Positions 18,001-25,059 of a stretch of 64,000 nt of DNA are shown here, piece by piece. The position numbers were made by a program, and so were the translations under genes. The stretch's first letter is position 1. Every line of letters begins with the position of its first letter. A model generated the notes under the pieces. The model was not told the DNA's origin. It ran no database searches and saw nothing but the letters and a program-made list of their open reading frames with translations. The stretch comes from Jiangella alba (GTDB lineage Bacteria; Actinomycetota; Actinomycetes; Jiangellales; Jiangellaceae): positions 62,001 to 126,000 of the forward strand of contig NZ_FNUC01000002.1 in NCBI RefSeq assembly GCF_900106035.1, given 5' to 3'.

Positions 18001-19668
18001 GACCAGGAACACGCCGAACAGCCCGCGGTCGGGAATGGTGCCGCCGCTGGTGACGGCGAGCCGCTGCGCGCCCGGGCGGCCCTTGAGCACGCCGCCGGTG
18101 CGGTCCCAGACCAGCCGCGGCCGCAGCTCGGCGAACTCGTCGGACGGGTAGCGCCCGGCCAGCATGTCGAGGACGGCGTCGTACGACGACTGCGGCAGCG
18201 TGGCGAACGGATGCGACCGTCTGACCAGCGACAACAGGTCGTCGACCGGCCAATCGTCCATGGCCACCATGGCCACGATCTGCTGGGCGAGGACGTCGAG
18301 CGGGTTGCGCGGGACGGTGAGCTGCTCGATCTGCCCGGACACCATGCGCTCGGCGACGACGGCGGTCTGCACGAGGTCGCCGCGGTACTTCGGGAACAGC
18401 ACGCCGCTGGACACCGCGCCCACCTGGTGGCCGGCCCGCCCGACCCGCTGCAGCCCGCTGGCCACCGACGGCGGCGACTCGACCTGCACGACGAGGTCGA
18501 CCGCGCCCATGTCGATGCCGAGTTCGAGGCTGCTGGTGGCGACCACGGCGGGCAGCCGGCCGGACTTGAGGTCGTCCTCGATGAGCGCTCGCTGCTCCTT
18601 GCTGACCGAGCCGTGGTGCGCCCGCGCGATGGTGGCCGCGGCGCCGTGCGACGAACCGGCCTGCGCCATCAGCGACGCGGGCGGCGGATGCCGGGTGATG
18701 GGTGGCTCGTCGGCCGGACGGTCCTCGGCGCGCTCGCTCGCGATCTCGTTCAGCCGCGCCGTCAGCCGCTCGGCCAGCCGCCGCGAGTTGGCGAACACGA
18801 TGGTGGACTCGTGTTGTTCGACGAGGTCGACGACGCGCTGCTCGACGTGTGGCCAGATGGAGGCGTTGCCGCCGTCGCCGTCCTCGTCGAACCCGACGGG
18901 AGCCGGGACCGGCGGCGCGACGGCGTCGAGCTCGTCGAGGTCGGGCACAGGGACGACGACCTTGAGGTCCCACTGCTTCTCGCTGGGCGGCGTGACGACC
19001 TCGACCGGGTGGCTGCCGCCGAGGAACCGGGCCACCTCTTCGATGGGGCGGACCGTCGCGGACAGCCCGATGCGCTGGGCCGGGCGTTCGAGCAGCGCGT
19101 CGAGCCGTTCCAGTGACAGCGCCAGGTGCGCGCCCCGCTTGCTGCCCGCGACCGCGTGCACCTCGTCGACGACCACCGTCTCGACGTAGCGCAGCGACTC
19201 GCGCGCCTGCGACGTGAGCAGCAGGAACAGCGACTCGGGGGTGGTGATGAGGATGTCGGGCGGGCGTTTGGCGAACCGGCGCCGCTCGTCGGCCGGGGTG
19301 TCGCCGGTGCGCACGCCGACGCTGATGCCCGGTGACGGTACGCCCAGCCGGGCCGCGGCGTGCCCGATGCCGGCCAGCGGAGAGCGCAGGTTCCGCTCGA
19401 CGTCGACCGTCAGCGCCTTCAGCGGCGAGACGTAGAGGACGCGGCAGCGGTGGGTGGGATCGTCGGGTTCCGGCTCGGAGGCCAGCTGGTCGAGCGCCCA
19501 CAGGAACGCCGCGAGCGTCTTGCCTGACCCCGTCGGCGCCACCACCAGCGCGTTGTGGCCGGCCGCGACCGACCGCCAGGCGCCCTCCTGCGCCGCCGTG
19601 GGCGCGGCGAACGACCCGGCGAACCACGCACGCGTGGCCGGGCCGAACAGGTCGAGGACGTCGTTCAT
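15073..19668 (-). CDS. lhr: ATP-dependent helicase Lhr (large helicase-related)
   Basis: This 1531-residue protein is the full length of bacterial Lhr. The N-terminal superfamily 2 helicase core has Walker A APTGSGKT (44-51) and DEVH (168-171), followed by SATVRP, the second RecA-like domain (TSSLELGIDMGAVDLV, QRVGRAGH) and winged-helix and beta-barrel modules. The long C-terminal half is the Lhr-CTD. Lhr tracks 3'-5' on single strands and unwinds RNA:DNA hybrids. In mycobacteria it is induced by DNA damage. The ATG at 19668 sits 6 bases after a GATGAT element belonging to a DNA-damage promoter, so the mRNA may be leaderless. It is divergent from DUF3046 and close to recA. Confidence 0.95.
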   Translation of the reverse strand: MNDVLDLFGPATRAWFAGSFAAPTAAQEGAWRSVAAGHNALVVAPTGSGKTLAAFLWALDQLASEPEPDDPTHRCRVLYVSPLKALTVDVERNLRSPLAGIGHAAARLGVPSPGISVGVRTGDTPADERRRFAKRPPDILITTPESLFLLLTSQARESLRYVETVVVDEVHAVAGSKRGAHLALSLERLDALLERPAQRIGLSATVRPIEEVARFLGGSHPVEVVTPPSEKQWDLKVVVPVPDLDELDAVAPPVPAPVGFDEDGDGGNASIWPHVEQRVVDLVEQHESTIVFANSRRLAERLTARLNEIASERAEDRPADEPPITRHPPPASLMAQAGSSHGAAATIARAHHGSVSKEQRALIEDDLKSGRLPAVVATSSLELGIDMGAVDLVVQVESPPSVASGLQRVGRAGHQVGAVSSGVLFPKYRGDLVQTAVVAERMVSGQIEQLTVPRNPLDVLAQQIVAMVAMDDWPVDDLLSLVRRSHPFATLPQSSYDAVLDMLAGRYPSDEFAELRPRLVWDRTGGVLKGRPGAQRLAVTSGGTIPDRGLFGVFLVGSDPRRGGARVGELDEEMVYESRVGDVFALGATSWRIEDITHDRVMVSPAPGHPGKLPFWHGDTLGRPAELGAAVGGFVREINKLPEPKARERAAGAGLDEWAVDNLLDYVRDQREATGHVPDDRTLVVERFRDELGDWRLIVHSPYGARVHAPWALAIGARLRERYGVDVQAAHADDGIVLRIPDTLDGVDELSGAEAPDARLVVLDPDELDDIVTGEVGGSALFASRFRECAARALLLPRRSPDRRSPLWQQRQRSAQLLQVASKYGSFPMLLETMRECLQDVYDLDGLRDLMRRVAGRQIKVVEVETPTPSPFARSLLFGYVAAFMYEGDSPLAERRAQALTLDSALLAELLGQTELRELLDLEVVERTEAELQRLVPERRARDAEGVADLLRLLGPLTTDEVAARSVEPADAAGHLDDLVKQRRVIAVRIAGQEVWAVVEDAARLRDALGVALPGGVHDAFTAPVPDPLGDIVARYARTHGPFHAAELAERFGLGVAVVVSTLRRLSAEGRVVEGELRPGRTGTEWCDAEVLRLLRRRSLAALRKEAEPVDAATLGRFLPAWQSVGSSLRGADGVLRVVEQLGGAAVPASALESLVLPVRVAGYSPAWLDELTAAGEVVWSGHGTLPGSDGWVSLHLADAAHLTLPDVDLADAEGELHRAVLETLDGGGAYFFRQLSDAVTALVPTPPEDATLTTALWDLVWAGLVTNDTLTPLRSLLTGRPAHRSRPARPRSRYARGRSSMPSRSGPPAAAGRWSLLPDRDTDTTRRAHAAAEALLDRHGVVTRGAVQAERLPGGFAAAYRVLSAFEDTGRARRGYFVAGLGAAQFGTPGAVDRLRSFSHLDDARPASALVLAATDPANPYGAALPWPERGESGSAGHRPGRKAGALVVLIDGELSLYVERGGRTLLSWTDEPDRLRAAADALALSVREGALGALRVERADGAQVTATPLGEALTAAGFHVTPRGLRLRG

Positions 19669-19674
19669 GGACCC

Positions 19675-19697
19675 ATCATCGCGCGACCCACCGACAA
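19675..19697 (-). promoter_or_regulatory. RecA-NDp/PafBC-type DNA-damage promoter of lhr
   Basis: On the minus strand TTGTCGGTG (19697 to 19689), an 8-base spacer and GATGAT (19680 to 19675) match the mycobacterial motif TTGTCRGTG-N8-TAnnnT except at the first base of the -10. Six bases then lead to the ATG. Confidence 0.65.
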
Positions 19698-19732
19698 GGT
19701 CGGCGCGGTCGGCGGTGAGGGATACTGACGTG

Positions 19733-19927
19733 GTGCGATTGACCGACTTCTGGGAGCGGATGGAGCACCAGCTGGGCTCCTCCTACGCCGACTCATGGGC
19801 GCGCGACTACGTCATCGAGGGCCTCGGCGGGCGGACGGTGCACCAGGCGCTCGCGGCGGGCGAGGACACCAAGGTGGTCTGGCGGGCCGTCTGCGAGGCG
19901 CTGCGGCTGCCGCCGAGCGAACGCTGA
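19733..19927 (+). CDS. DUF3046 family protein
   Basis: This small protein of 64 residues begins VRLTDFWERMEHQLG and ends VVWRAVCEALRLPPSER, the full DUF3046 domain. The function is unknown. It is nearly always found just before recA in actinomycetes, and here an exporter operon and an MFS gene separate it from recA. GTG at 19733 gives the usual MRLTDFWER-type start. GATACT (19721-19726) is 6 bases upstream, consistent with a leaderless mRNA. Confidence 0.85.
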   Translation: MRLTDFWERMEHQLGSSYADSWARDYVIEGLGGRTVHQALAAGEDTKVVWRAVCEALRLPPSER

Positions 19928-19941
19928 CGCCGTCCGCCCTT

Positions 19942-19963
19942 GACCTCGACCGAGGTTGAGGTC
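19942..19963. promoter_or_regulatory. 22-bp dyad downstream of DUF3046
   Basis: GACCTC-g-ACC-ga-GGT-t-GAGGTC is an inverted repeat with 18 of 22 bases symmetrical. A TTGACC overlaps its left end. It could be a MerR-type operator or a terminator hairpin. No -10 follows at 17-20 bases and no T-run follows, so neither is established. Confidence 0.4.
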
Positions 19964-19999
19964 GCAGCCCGGAGAGGTGACGGATAACTCGGATGCCGA

Positions 20000-20022
20000 T
20001 TGTCGGACCGGGGAGGTAGCGT
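20000..20022 (+). promoter_or_regulatory. RecA-NDp/PafBC-type promoter of the drug-exporter operon
   Basis: TTGTCGGAC (20000-20008), an 8-base spacer and TAGCGT (20017-20022) fit TTGTCRGTG-N8-TAnnnT at 7 of 9 positions in the upstream box, with exact spacing and a full -10. The GTG start follows 8 bases later. Confidence 0.6.
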
Positions 20023-20030
20023 CCCGAATC

Positions 20031-20966
20031 GTGACCCATGCCGACCAGCCGATGATCACTGCCCACCGCCTCACCAAGCGGTTCGGCGGCTTCACCGCGG
20101 TCGACGGCATCGACGTCGAGGTGCGGCGGGGCGAGGCGTTCGGGTTCCTCGGCCCGAACGGCGCGGGCAAGTCGTCGACCATGCGCATGATCGGCTGCGT
20201 GTCGCCGCCGTCCGACGGCAGCCTGCGCATCCTCGGCCTCGATCCGGCGAAGGACGGGCCGGCCATCCGGGCGCGGCTGGGGGTGGTGCCGCAGCGCGAC
20301 ACCCTCGACGAGGAGCTGACAGTGCGCGAGAACATCCTCGTGTACGGCCGCTACTTCGGGCTGTCCCGGGCGCACGTGCGGGCCAAGGCCGACGAGCTGC
20401 TCGAGTTCGCCCAGCTCACCGAGCGTGCCGACAGCGTCGTCGAGCCGTTGTCCGGCGGCATGAAACGGCGGCTGACCATCGCGCGGTCGCTGGTCAACGA
20501 CCCCGAGCTGCTGCTCCTCGACGAACCCACCACCGGCCTCGACCCGCAGGCGAGGCACGTCCTGTGGGATCGCCTGTTCCGGCTGAAACGCTCGGGCGTC
20601 ACGCTGGTGCTCACCACGCACTACATGGACGAGGCCGAGCAGCTCTGCGACCGCCTGGTCGTCATGGACGGCGGCCGCATCGTCGCCGAGGGGTCGCCGC
20701 GCGAGCTCATCGCGCTGCACGCCACCCGCGAGGTGCTCGAACTGCGCTTCGCCGACGACGACCACGCGCCGTACGCGGCCAAGCTCACCGACCTCGCCCA
20801 GCGCGTCGAGGTGCTGCCCGACCGCCTGCTCCTCTACACCGACGACGGCGACGCCACCGCCGCCGCGGTGCAGCAGCGCGGGCTGCAGCCGCTGTCCGTC
20901 CTGGCCCGCCGCTCGACGCTCGAGGACGTGTTCCTGCACCTCACCGGCCGGACGCTGGTCGACTGA
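20031..20966 (+). CDS. ABC exporter ATP-binding protein (DrrA/NodI-like)
   Basis: This 311-residue ATPase has Walker A GPNGAGKSS, Q-loop region VVPQRDTLDEELTVRENI, signature LSGGMKRR and Walker B LLLLDEPTTGLD. The C-terminal tail (LEDVFLHLTGR) is typical of the DrrA/NodI drug- and oligosaccharide-export group. With the two permeases that follow and overlap it, it should form an exporter for a hydrophobic or antibiotic-like compound. GTG at 20031 was chosen because a promoter -10 ends 8 bases upstream. ATG at 20052 is an alternative. The promoter class suggests induction by DNA damage. Confidence 0.9.
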   Translation: MTHADQPMITAHRLTKRFGGFTAVDGIDVEVRRGEAFGFLGPNGAGKSSTMRMIGCVSPPSDGSLRILGLDPAKDGPAIRARLGVVPQRDTLDEELTVRENILVYGRYFGLSRAHVRAKADELLEFAQLTERADSVVEPLSGGMKRRLTIARSLVNDPELLLLDEPTTGLDPQARHVLWDRLFRLKRSGVTLVLTTHYMDEAEQLCDRLVVMDGGRIVAEGSPRELIALHATREVLELRFADDDHAPYAAKLTDLAQRVEVLPDRLLLYTDDGDATAAAVQQRGLQPLSVLARRSTLEDVFLHLTGRTLVD

Positions 20967-21757
20967 TGGCGACGACACACGCGCAGCCGCGCGAGGGGCG
21001 CATGGCCGGCCGGGCGTTCGCGTACTGGCTCACGAACTACCGCCGGGTGTGGCAGGGCACCATCATCAGCGGCTTCCTCGGGCCGCTGTTCTTCCTGGTC
21101 GCCATGGGTTTCGGCCTCGGTTCACTGGTCGACGGCGACGGGCTGGCCGCGCCCGGGTACGTCGAGTTCATCGCGCCCGGCATCCTCGCCGCGCAGGCCA
21201 TGCAGACCGCCGTCGGCGAGTCGACGTTCCCGGTCATGGGCGCGCTGAAGTGGCAGCGCCAGTACCACGCCATGCTGGCCGCGCCGCTGGGCGTCGCCGA
21301 TCTCGTCCTCGGGCACGTCGCGTTCGTCGCCATGCGGGTGGCCATCACCAGCGTCGCGTTCGCCGTCGTCGCCGTCGCGCTGGGCGCCATCACGTCGTGG
21401 TGGGTGCTGCTGGCGGTGCCGGCGGCCATGCTCACGGGGCTCGCGTTCACCACACCGGTCTTCGCGTTCGCCGCCCGGCAGGACAACGACGCCGGCTTCA
21501 ACGTGCTGTTCCGGTTCGTCGTCATGCCGATGTTCCTGTTCTCCGGCACGTTCTTCCCGGTCTCGCAGCTGCCCGGCGTGCTCGAGGCCGTCGCCATGGC
21601 CACGCCGCTGTGGCACGGCGTCGAGCTGTGCCGCGGCCTGGTCCTCGGCACGGCCACGGCGGCCGGCTCGATCGGGCACGTCGCCTACCTGGCGCTCTGG
21701 GCCGTGGGCGGGCTGTGGCTGGCGTTCGCGAGCTTCCGGAAGCGGCTGGTCACATGA
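20966..21757 (+). CDS. ABC-2 type exporter permease (first)
   Basis: This 263-residue membrane protein of the ABC-2 family has six hydrophobic segments, including IISGFLGPLFFLVAMGFGLG and a final YLALWAVGGLWLAFASF. The motif VMPMFLFSGTFFPVSQLP is typical of the DrrB/NodJ group. Its ATG shares one base with the ATPase stop (TGATG). Confidence 0.9.
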   Translation: MATTHAQPREGRMAGRAFAYWLTNYRRVWQGTIISGFLGPLFFLVAMGFGLGSLVDGDGLAAPGYVEFIAPGILAAQAMQTAVGESTFPVMGALKWQRQYHAMLAAPLGVADLVLGHVAFVAMRVAITSVAFAVVAVALGAITSWWVLLAVPAAMLTGLAFTTPVFAFAARQDNDAGFNVLFRFVVMPMFLFSGTFFPVSQLPGVLEAVAMATPLWHGVELCRGLVLGTATAAGSIGHVAYLALWAVGGLWLAFASFRKRLVT

Positions 21758-22563
21758 GCGCCGTCGCCGCCATCGCCCGGGCGCTGCCCATCCCGGCCGG
21801 CGCGGGGCTGGCCCGCACGCTGATCGAACGCAACGCCCGCGCGTTCAGGCACGGCTGGGTCACGCTGGTCAGCGGCGTCTTCGAGCCGATCTTCTACCTG
21901 TTCTCGCTCGGCGTCGGGCTCGGCGCGCTCATCGGCGACGTCGACGCCGGCGGCGGGCGCATGGTCGAGTACGCCGCCTACGTCGCGCCGGCCATGATGG
22001 CGGCCGCCGCCATGAACGGCGCCGTGTTCGACTCCACGTTCAACCTGTTCTTCAAGCTCAAGTACGCCAAGCTGTACGACTCCGTGCTGGCCACGCCGCT
22101 CGGGCCGCGCGACGTCGCCGTCGGCGAGATCGGGTGGGCGCTGCTGCGCGGGCTGCTGTACTCCACGACGTTCCTGGTCGTGGCCGCGGCCACCGGCGTC
22201 GTGCACTCGTGGTGGGCGCTGCTGGCGCTGCCCGCGGCCAGCCTCATCGGGCTCGCGTTCGCCGCCGTCGGCATGTCCGTCACGACGTATCTGCGCAGCT
22301 GGCAGGACTTCGACTACATCCAGTTGGCGCTGCTGCCGATGTTCCTGTTCTCGGCCACGTTCTATCCGCTGTCGACGTACGACGAGTCGATCCGGTGGAT
22401 CGTGCAGGCGACGCCGCTTTACCACGGCGTCGCGATGATCAGGGACCTCATGCTCGGCGACGTCGCGTGGGGCATCCTTGCGCACGTGGCGTATCTCGCG
22501 GTCATGGGACTGATCGGCGTGCTGTTCGCGGCCCGGCGCATCGAACGGCTGCTGCTGCGGTGA
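21754..22563 (+). CDS. ABC-2 type exporter permease (second)
   Basis: This 269-residue ABC-2 permease is paralogous to the preceding one (LLPMFLFSATFYPLSTYDESIRW against VMPMFLFSGTFFPVSQLP). It starts in an ATGA overlap and ends in a GTGA overlap with the MFS gene. Two different permeases with one ATPase suggest a heterodimeric channel. The substrate is unknown. Confidence 0.9.
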   Translation: MSAVAAIARALPIPAGAGLARTLIERNARAFRHGWVTLVSGVFEPIFYLFSLGVGLGALIGDVDAGGGRMVEYAAYVAPAMMAAAAMNGAVFDSTFNLFFKLKYAKLYDSVLATPLGPRDVAVGEIGWALLRGLLYSTTFLVVAAATGVVHSWWALLALPAASLIGLAFAAVGMSVTTYLRSWQDFDYIQLALLPMFLFSATFYPLSTYDESIRWIVQATPLYHGVAMIRDLMLGDVAWGILAHVAYLAVMGLIGVLFAARRIERLLLR

Positions 22564-23861
22564 CGGCGGAGGGAGCCGCGGCGGACGGAGCCGGGACGAA
22601 CGAGGCGCAGCTGGAGACGGCGGCCGTCCAGCGGCAGACCGTGCGGACGCTCGTCGCCAGCCAGGTCGCCGGCGGGCTCGGCGTGTCCGCGGCCATCGCC
22701 GTCGGCGCCGTCGTCGTCACCGACGTGTTCGGCCGCGACGACCTCTCCGGCCTGGTGCAGAGCGCGCAGGTGCTCGGCGCGGCGCTGCTGGCCATGCCGG
22801 CGGCGTCGCTGGCGATGACCTACGGGCGGCGCGTCGGACTCGGCGTGACGTACGTGCTCGGCGCGGTGGGCGCGCTGATCGCGGTCGTCGCCACGGAGCT
22901 GGAGCTGTTCCCGCTGCTGCTGTTCGGCACGGCGCTGCTGGGCGGCGGGACGGCGGCCGGGTTGCAGGCCCGCTACGCCGCCACCGACCTCGCGCCGGCC
23001 GCCGGGCGGGGCCGCGCGCTCTCCGTCGTCGTCTGGTCCACCACGGTGGGCGCGGTGGCCGGGCCGAACCTCGCCGGTCCGTCCGGCGACCTCGCGTCGG
23101 CGCTGGGCATCGAGCCGCTGGCCGGGCCGTTCCTCATCGGCGCCGTGGTGCTCGGGCTGGGCGGGCTGGTCATCCTGACCAGGCTGCGGCCCGATCCGCT
23201 GCTGACGGCGCGCCGCCGGGGCAGCGCGTCCGGCGACCCGCCCGTACGGCGCCGGGGCGTGCTCAGAGCCGGGTGGACGGCCATCGCGGCCAGCCCGCCC
23301 GCGGTGCTCGGGCTGGTCGCCATCGTCGTCGGGCACACCGTCATGGTGACGGTCATGGTCATGACGCCCGTGCACATGACGCACGGCGGCGCCTCGATCT
23401 CGATCATCGGCTTCGTCATCAGCGTCCACGTGGCCGGCATGTACGCCTTCTCGCCGATCATGGGCTGGCTGGCCGACAACGTCGGCCGGGTGCCGGTCAT
23501 CCTGGGCGGCGTCATCGTGCTGCTCGGGTCGGTGGCGCTGGCGGGGACGGCGCACGAGGGGCACTCACCGGGGCTGACGGCCGGGTTGTTCCTGCTCGGC
23601 CTGGGGTGGTCGGCGTGCATGGTGGCGGGCTCGACGCTGCTGACCGACGCCGTCGAGGTGGCCGAGCGGCCGGCCGTGCAGGGCGCGTCCGATCTGCTGA
23701 TGGGCCTGGCGGCGGCCGGCGGGGGAGCGCTGGCCGGTGTCGTCGTCGGGTCGTACGGGTACGGCGTGCTGAACGCCGCCGCTGCCGTCCTGCTGGCCGC
23801 TCCGGTCATCGCGATGCTGATTCCGGCGTGTCGCTCGCTCTCGAACACCCGTTCGGCATAG
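22560..23861 (+). CDS. MFS transporter, probable drug exporter
   Basis: This 433-residue Major Facilitator protein has about 12 hydrophobic segments, with a TYGRRVGLGVTYVLGA loop between helices 2 and 3 and GWLADNVGRVPVILGG in the matching place of the second half. GTG at 22560 overlaps the previous stop (GTGA), so it belongs to the exporter operon. Its last codons contain the LexA box for recA, so the end of this gene is also regulatory DNA. Confidence 0.88.
   Translation: MTAEGAAADGAGTNEAQLETAAVQRQTVRTLVASQVAGGLGVSAAIAVGAVVVTDVFGRDDLSGLVQSAQVLGAALLAMPAASLAMTYGRRVGLGVTYVLGAVGALIAVVATELELFPLLLFGTALLGGGTAAGLQARYAATDLAPAAGRGRALSVVVWSTTVGAVAGPNLAGPSGDLASALGIEPLAGPFLIGAVVLGLGGLVILTRLRPDPLLTARRRGSASGDPPVRRRGVLRAGWTAIAASPPAVLGLVAIVVGHTVMVTVMVMTPVHMTHGGASISIIGFVISVHVAGMYAFSPIMGWLADNVGRVPVILGGVIVLLGSVALAGTAHEGHSPGLTAGLFLLGLGWSACMVAGSTLLTDAVEVAERPAVQGASDLLMGLAAAGGGALAGVVVGSYGYGVLNAAAAVLLAAPVIAMLIPACRSLSNTRSA
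23842..23855. promoter_or_regulatory. LexA (SOS) box upstream of recA
   Basis: CGAAC-accc-GTTCG is a perfect actinobacterial SOS box (CGAAC-N4-GTTCG). It lies wholly inside the last codons of the MFS gene, about 105 bases before the recA start. Confidence 0.85.
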
Positions 23862-23929
23862 AGTCTCTTCTGTCCACACCGGCGATCGGTCGGCGCGGTT
23901 GTCCACAGGTTCGGAATTCGTTCTCGATC

Positions 23930-23952
23930 TTGTCAGTGGCACCGCGTAACGT
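23930..23952 (+). promoter_or_regulatory. RecA-NDp/PafBC-type promoter of recA
   Basis: TTGTCAGTG (23930-23938), an 8-base spacer and TAACGT (23947-23952) match TTGTCRGTG-N8-TAnnnT at every defined position. The start of transcription should fall within a base or two of the ATG at 23961. Confidence 0.88.
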
Positions 23953-23960
23953 CTCCGGCG

Positions 23961-25052
23961 ATGACCAAGAAAACGCAGGGCCGTGCGCCGGCCCGTCGAC
24001 CCCAGGTGGTGCCCATGGCTGTTTCCGCGGATCGCGACAAGGCGCTCGAAGCCGCGCTCGCGCAGATCGAGCGCTCGTTCGGCAAGGGCTCGGTGATGCG
24101 GCTGGGCGAGGAGGCCCGGGTCCCCATCGAGGTGATCCCCACCGGCGCCATCTCCCTCGACGTCGCGCTCGGCATCGGCGGGCTGCCGCGCGGCCGGGTG
24201 ATCGAGGTGTACGGCCCCGAGTCCTCCGGTAAGACCACCGTCGCGCTGCACGCGGTGGCCAACGCCCAGCGCGCCGGCGGCGTCGCAGGCTTCATCGACG
24301 CCGAGCACGCGCTCGACCCCGACTACGCGAAGGCGCTGGGGGTCGACACCGACTCCCTGCTCGTCTCCCAGCCCGACACCGGTGAGCAGGCGCTCGAGAT
24401 CGCCGACACCCTCATCCGCTCCGGCGCCCTCGACATCATCGTCGTCGACTCGGTGGCGGCGCTGGTGCCCAAGGCCGAGATCGAGGGCGAGATGGGCGAC
24501 AGCCACGTCGGCCTGCAGGCCCGGCTGATGAGCCAGGCGCTGCGGAAGATCGCCGGCGCGCTGAGCCAGTCCAAGACCACCGCCATCTTCATCAACCAGC
24601 TGCGCGAGAAGATCGGCGTGTTCTTCGGCTCGCCCGAGACCACCACCGGCGGCAAGGCGCTGAAGTTCTACGCCTCCGTCCGCCTCGACGTCCGCCGCAT
24701 CGAGACGCTCAAGGACGGCACCGACGCGGTCGGCAACCGCACCCGCGTCAAGGTGGTCAAGAACAAGGTGGCCCCGCCGTTCAAGCAGGCCGAGTTCGAC
24801 ATCATCTACGGCGAGGGCATCAGCCGCGAGGGCGGCCTCATCGACCTCGGCGTCGAGCAGAGCATCGTGCGCAAGTCCGGTGCCTGGTACACGTACGAGG
24901 GCGACCAGTTGGGGCAGGGCAAGGAGAACGCCCGCAACTTCCTCAAGGACAACCCCGACCTCGCCGACGAGATCGAGAAGAAGATCAAGGAGAAGCTCGG
25001 CGTCGGCCCGAAGCTCGACGCCGCCGTCGAAGAGGCTCCGGTCGACTTCTGA
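23961..25052 (+). CDS. recA: Recombinase RecA
   Basis: This 363-residue RecA has Walker [10 protein letters not shown] (about residues 85-93), Walker B IIVVDSV, loop L1 ([24 protein letters not shown] region), loop L2 ([23 protein letters not shown]) and a short acidic C-terminus (EEAPVDF). It forms filaments on single-stranded DNA for recombination and LexA cleavage. From the ATG at 23961 the protein has an 18-residue basic extension ([14 protein letters not shown]) before [15 protein letters not shown], the usual N-terminus. ATG at 24015 would give the standard length. I kept 23961 because the promoter predicts a leaderless mRNA there. recX follows after 7 bases. Confidence 0.97.
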   Translation: MTKKTQGRAPARRPQVVPMAVSADRDKALEAALAQIERSFGKGSVMRLGEEARVPIEVIPTGAISLDVALGIGGLPRGRVIEVYGPESSGKTTVALHAVANAQRAGGVAGFIDAEHALDPDYAKALGVDTDSLLVSQPDTGEQALEIADTLIRSGALDIIVVDSVAALVPKAEIEGEMGDSHVGLQARLMSQALRKIAGALSQSKTTAIFINQLREKIGVFFGSPETTTGGKALKFYASVRLDVRRIETLKDGTDAVGNRTRVKVVKNKVAPPFKQAEFDIIYGEGISREGGLIDLGVEQSIVRKSGAWYTYEGDQLGQGKENARNFLKDNPDLADEIEKKIKEKLGVGPKLDAAVEEAPVDF

Positions 25053-25059
25053 GCCGGTC

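Noticed and set aside
14398..19116. 1572-codon open frame on the plus strand
   Set aside because: It is the antisense of lhr in a genome with few stop codons. Composition is Arg/Pro/Gly-rich without domains, and the repeat array supplies its start.
19940..19968. sigma-70 promoter using TTGACC
   Set aside because: No -10 element lies 16-20 bases downstream.
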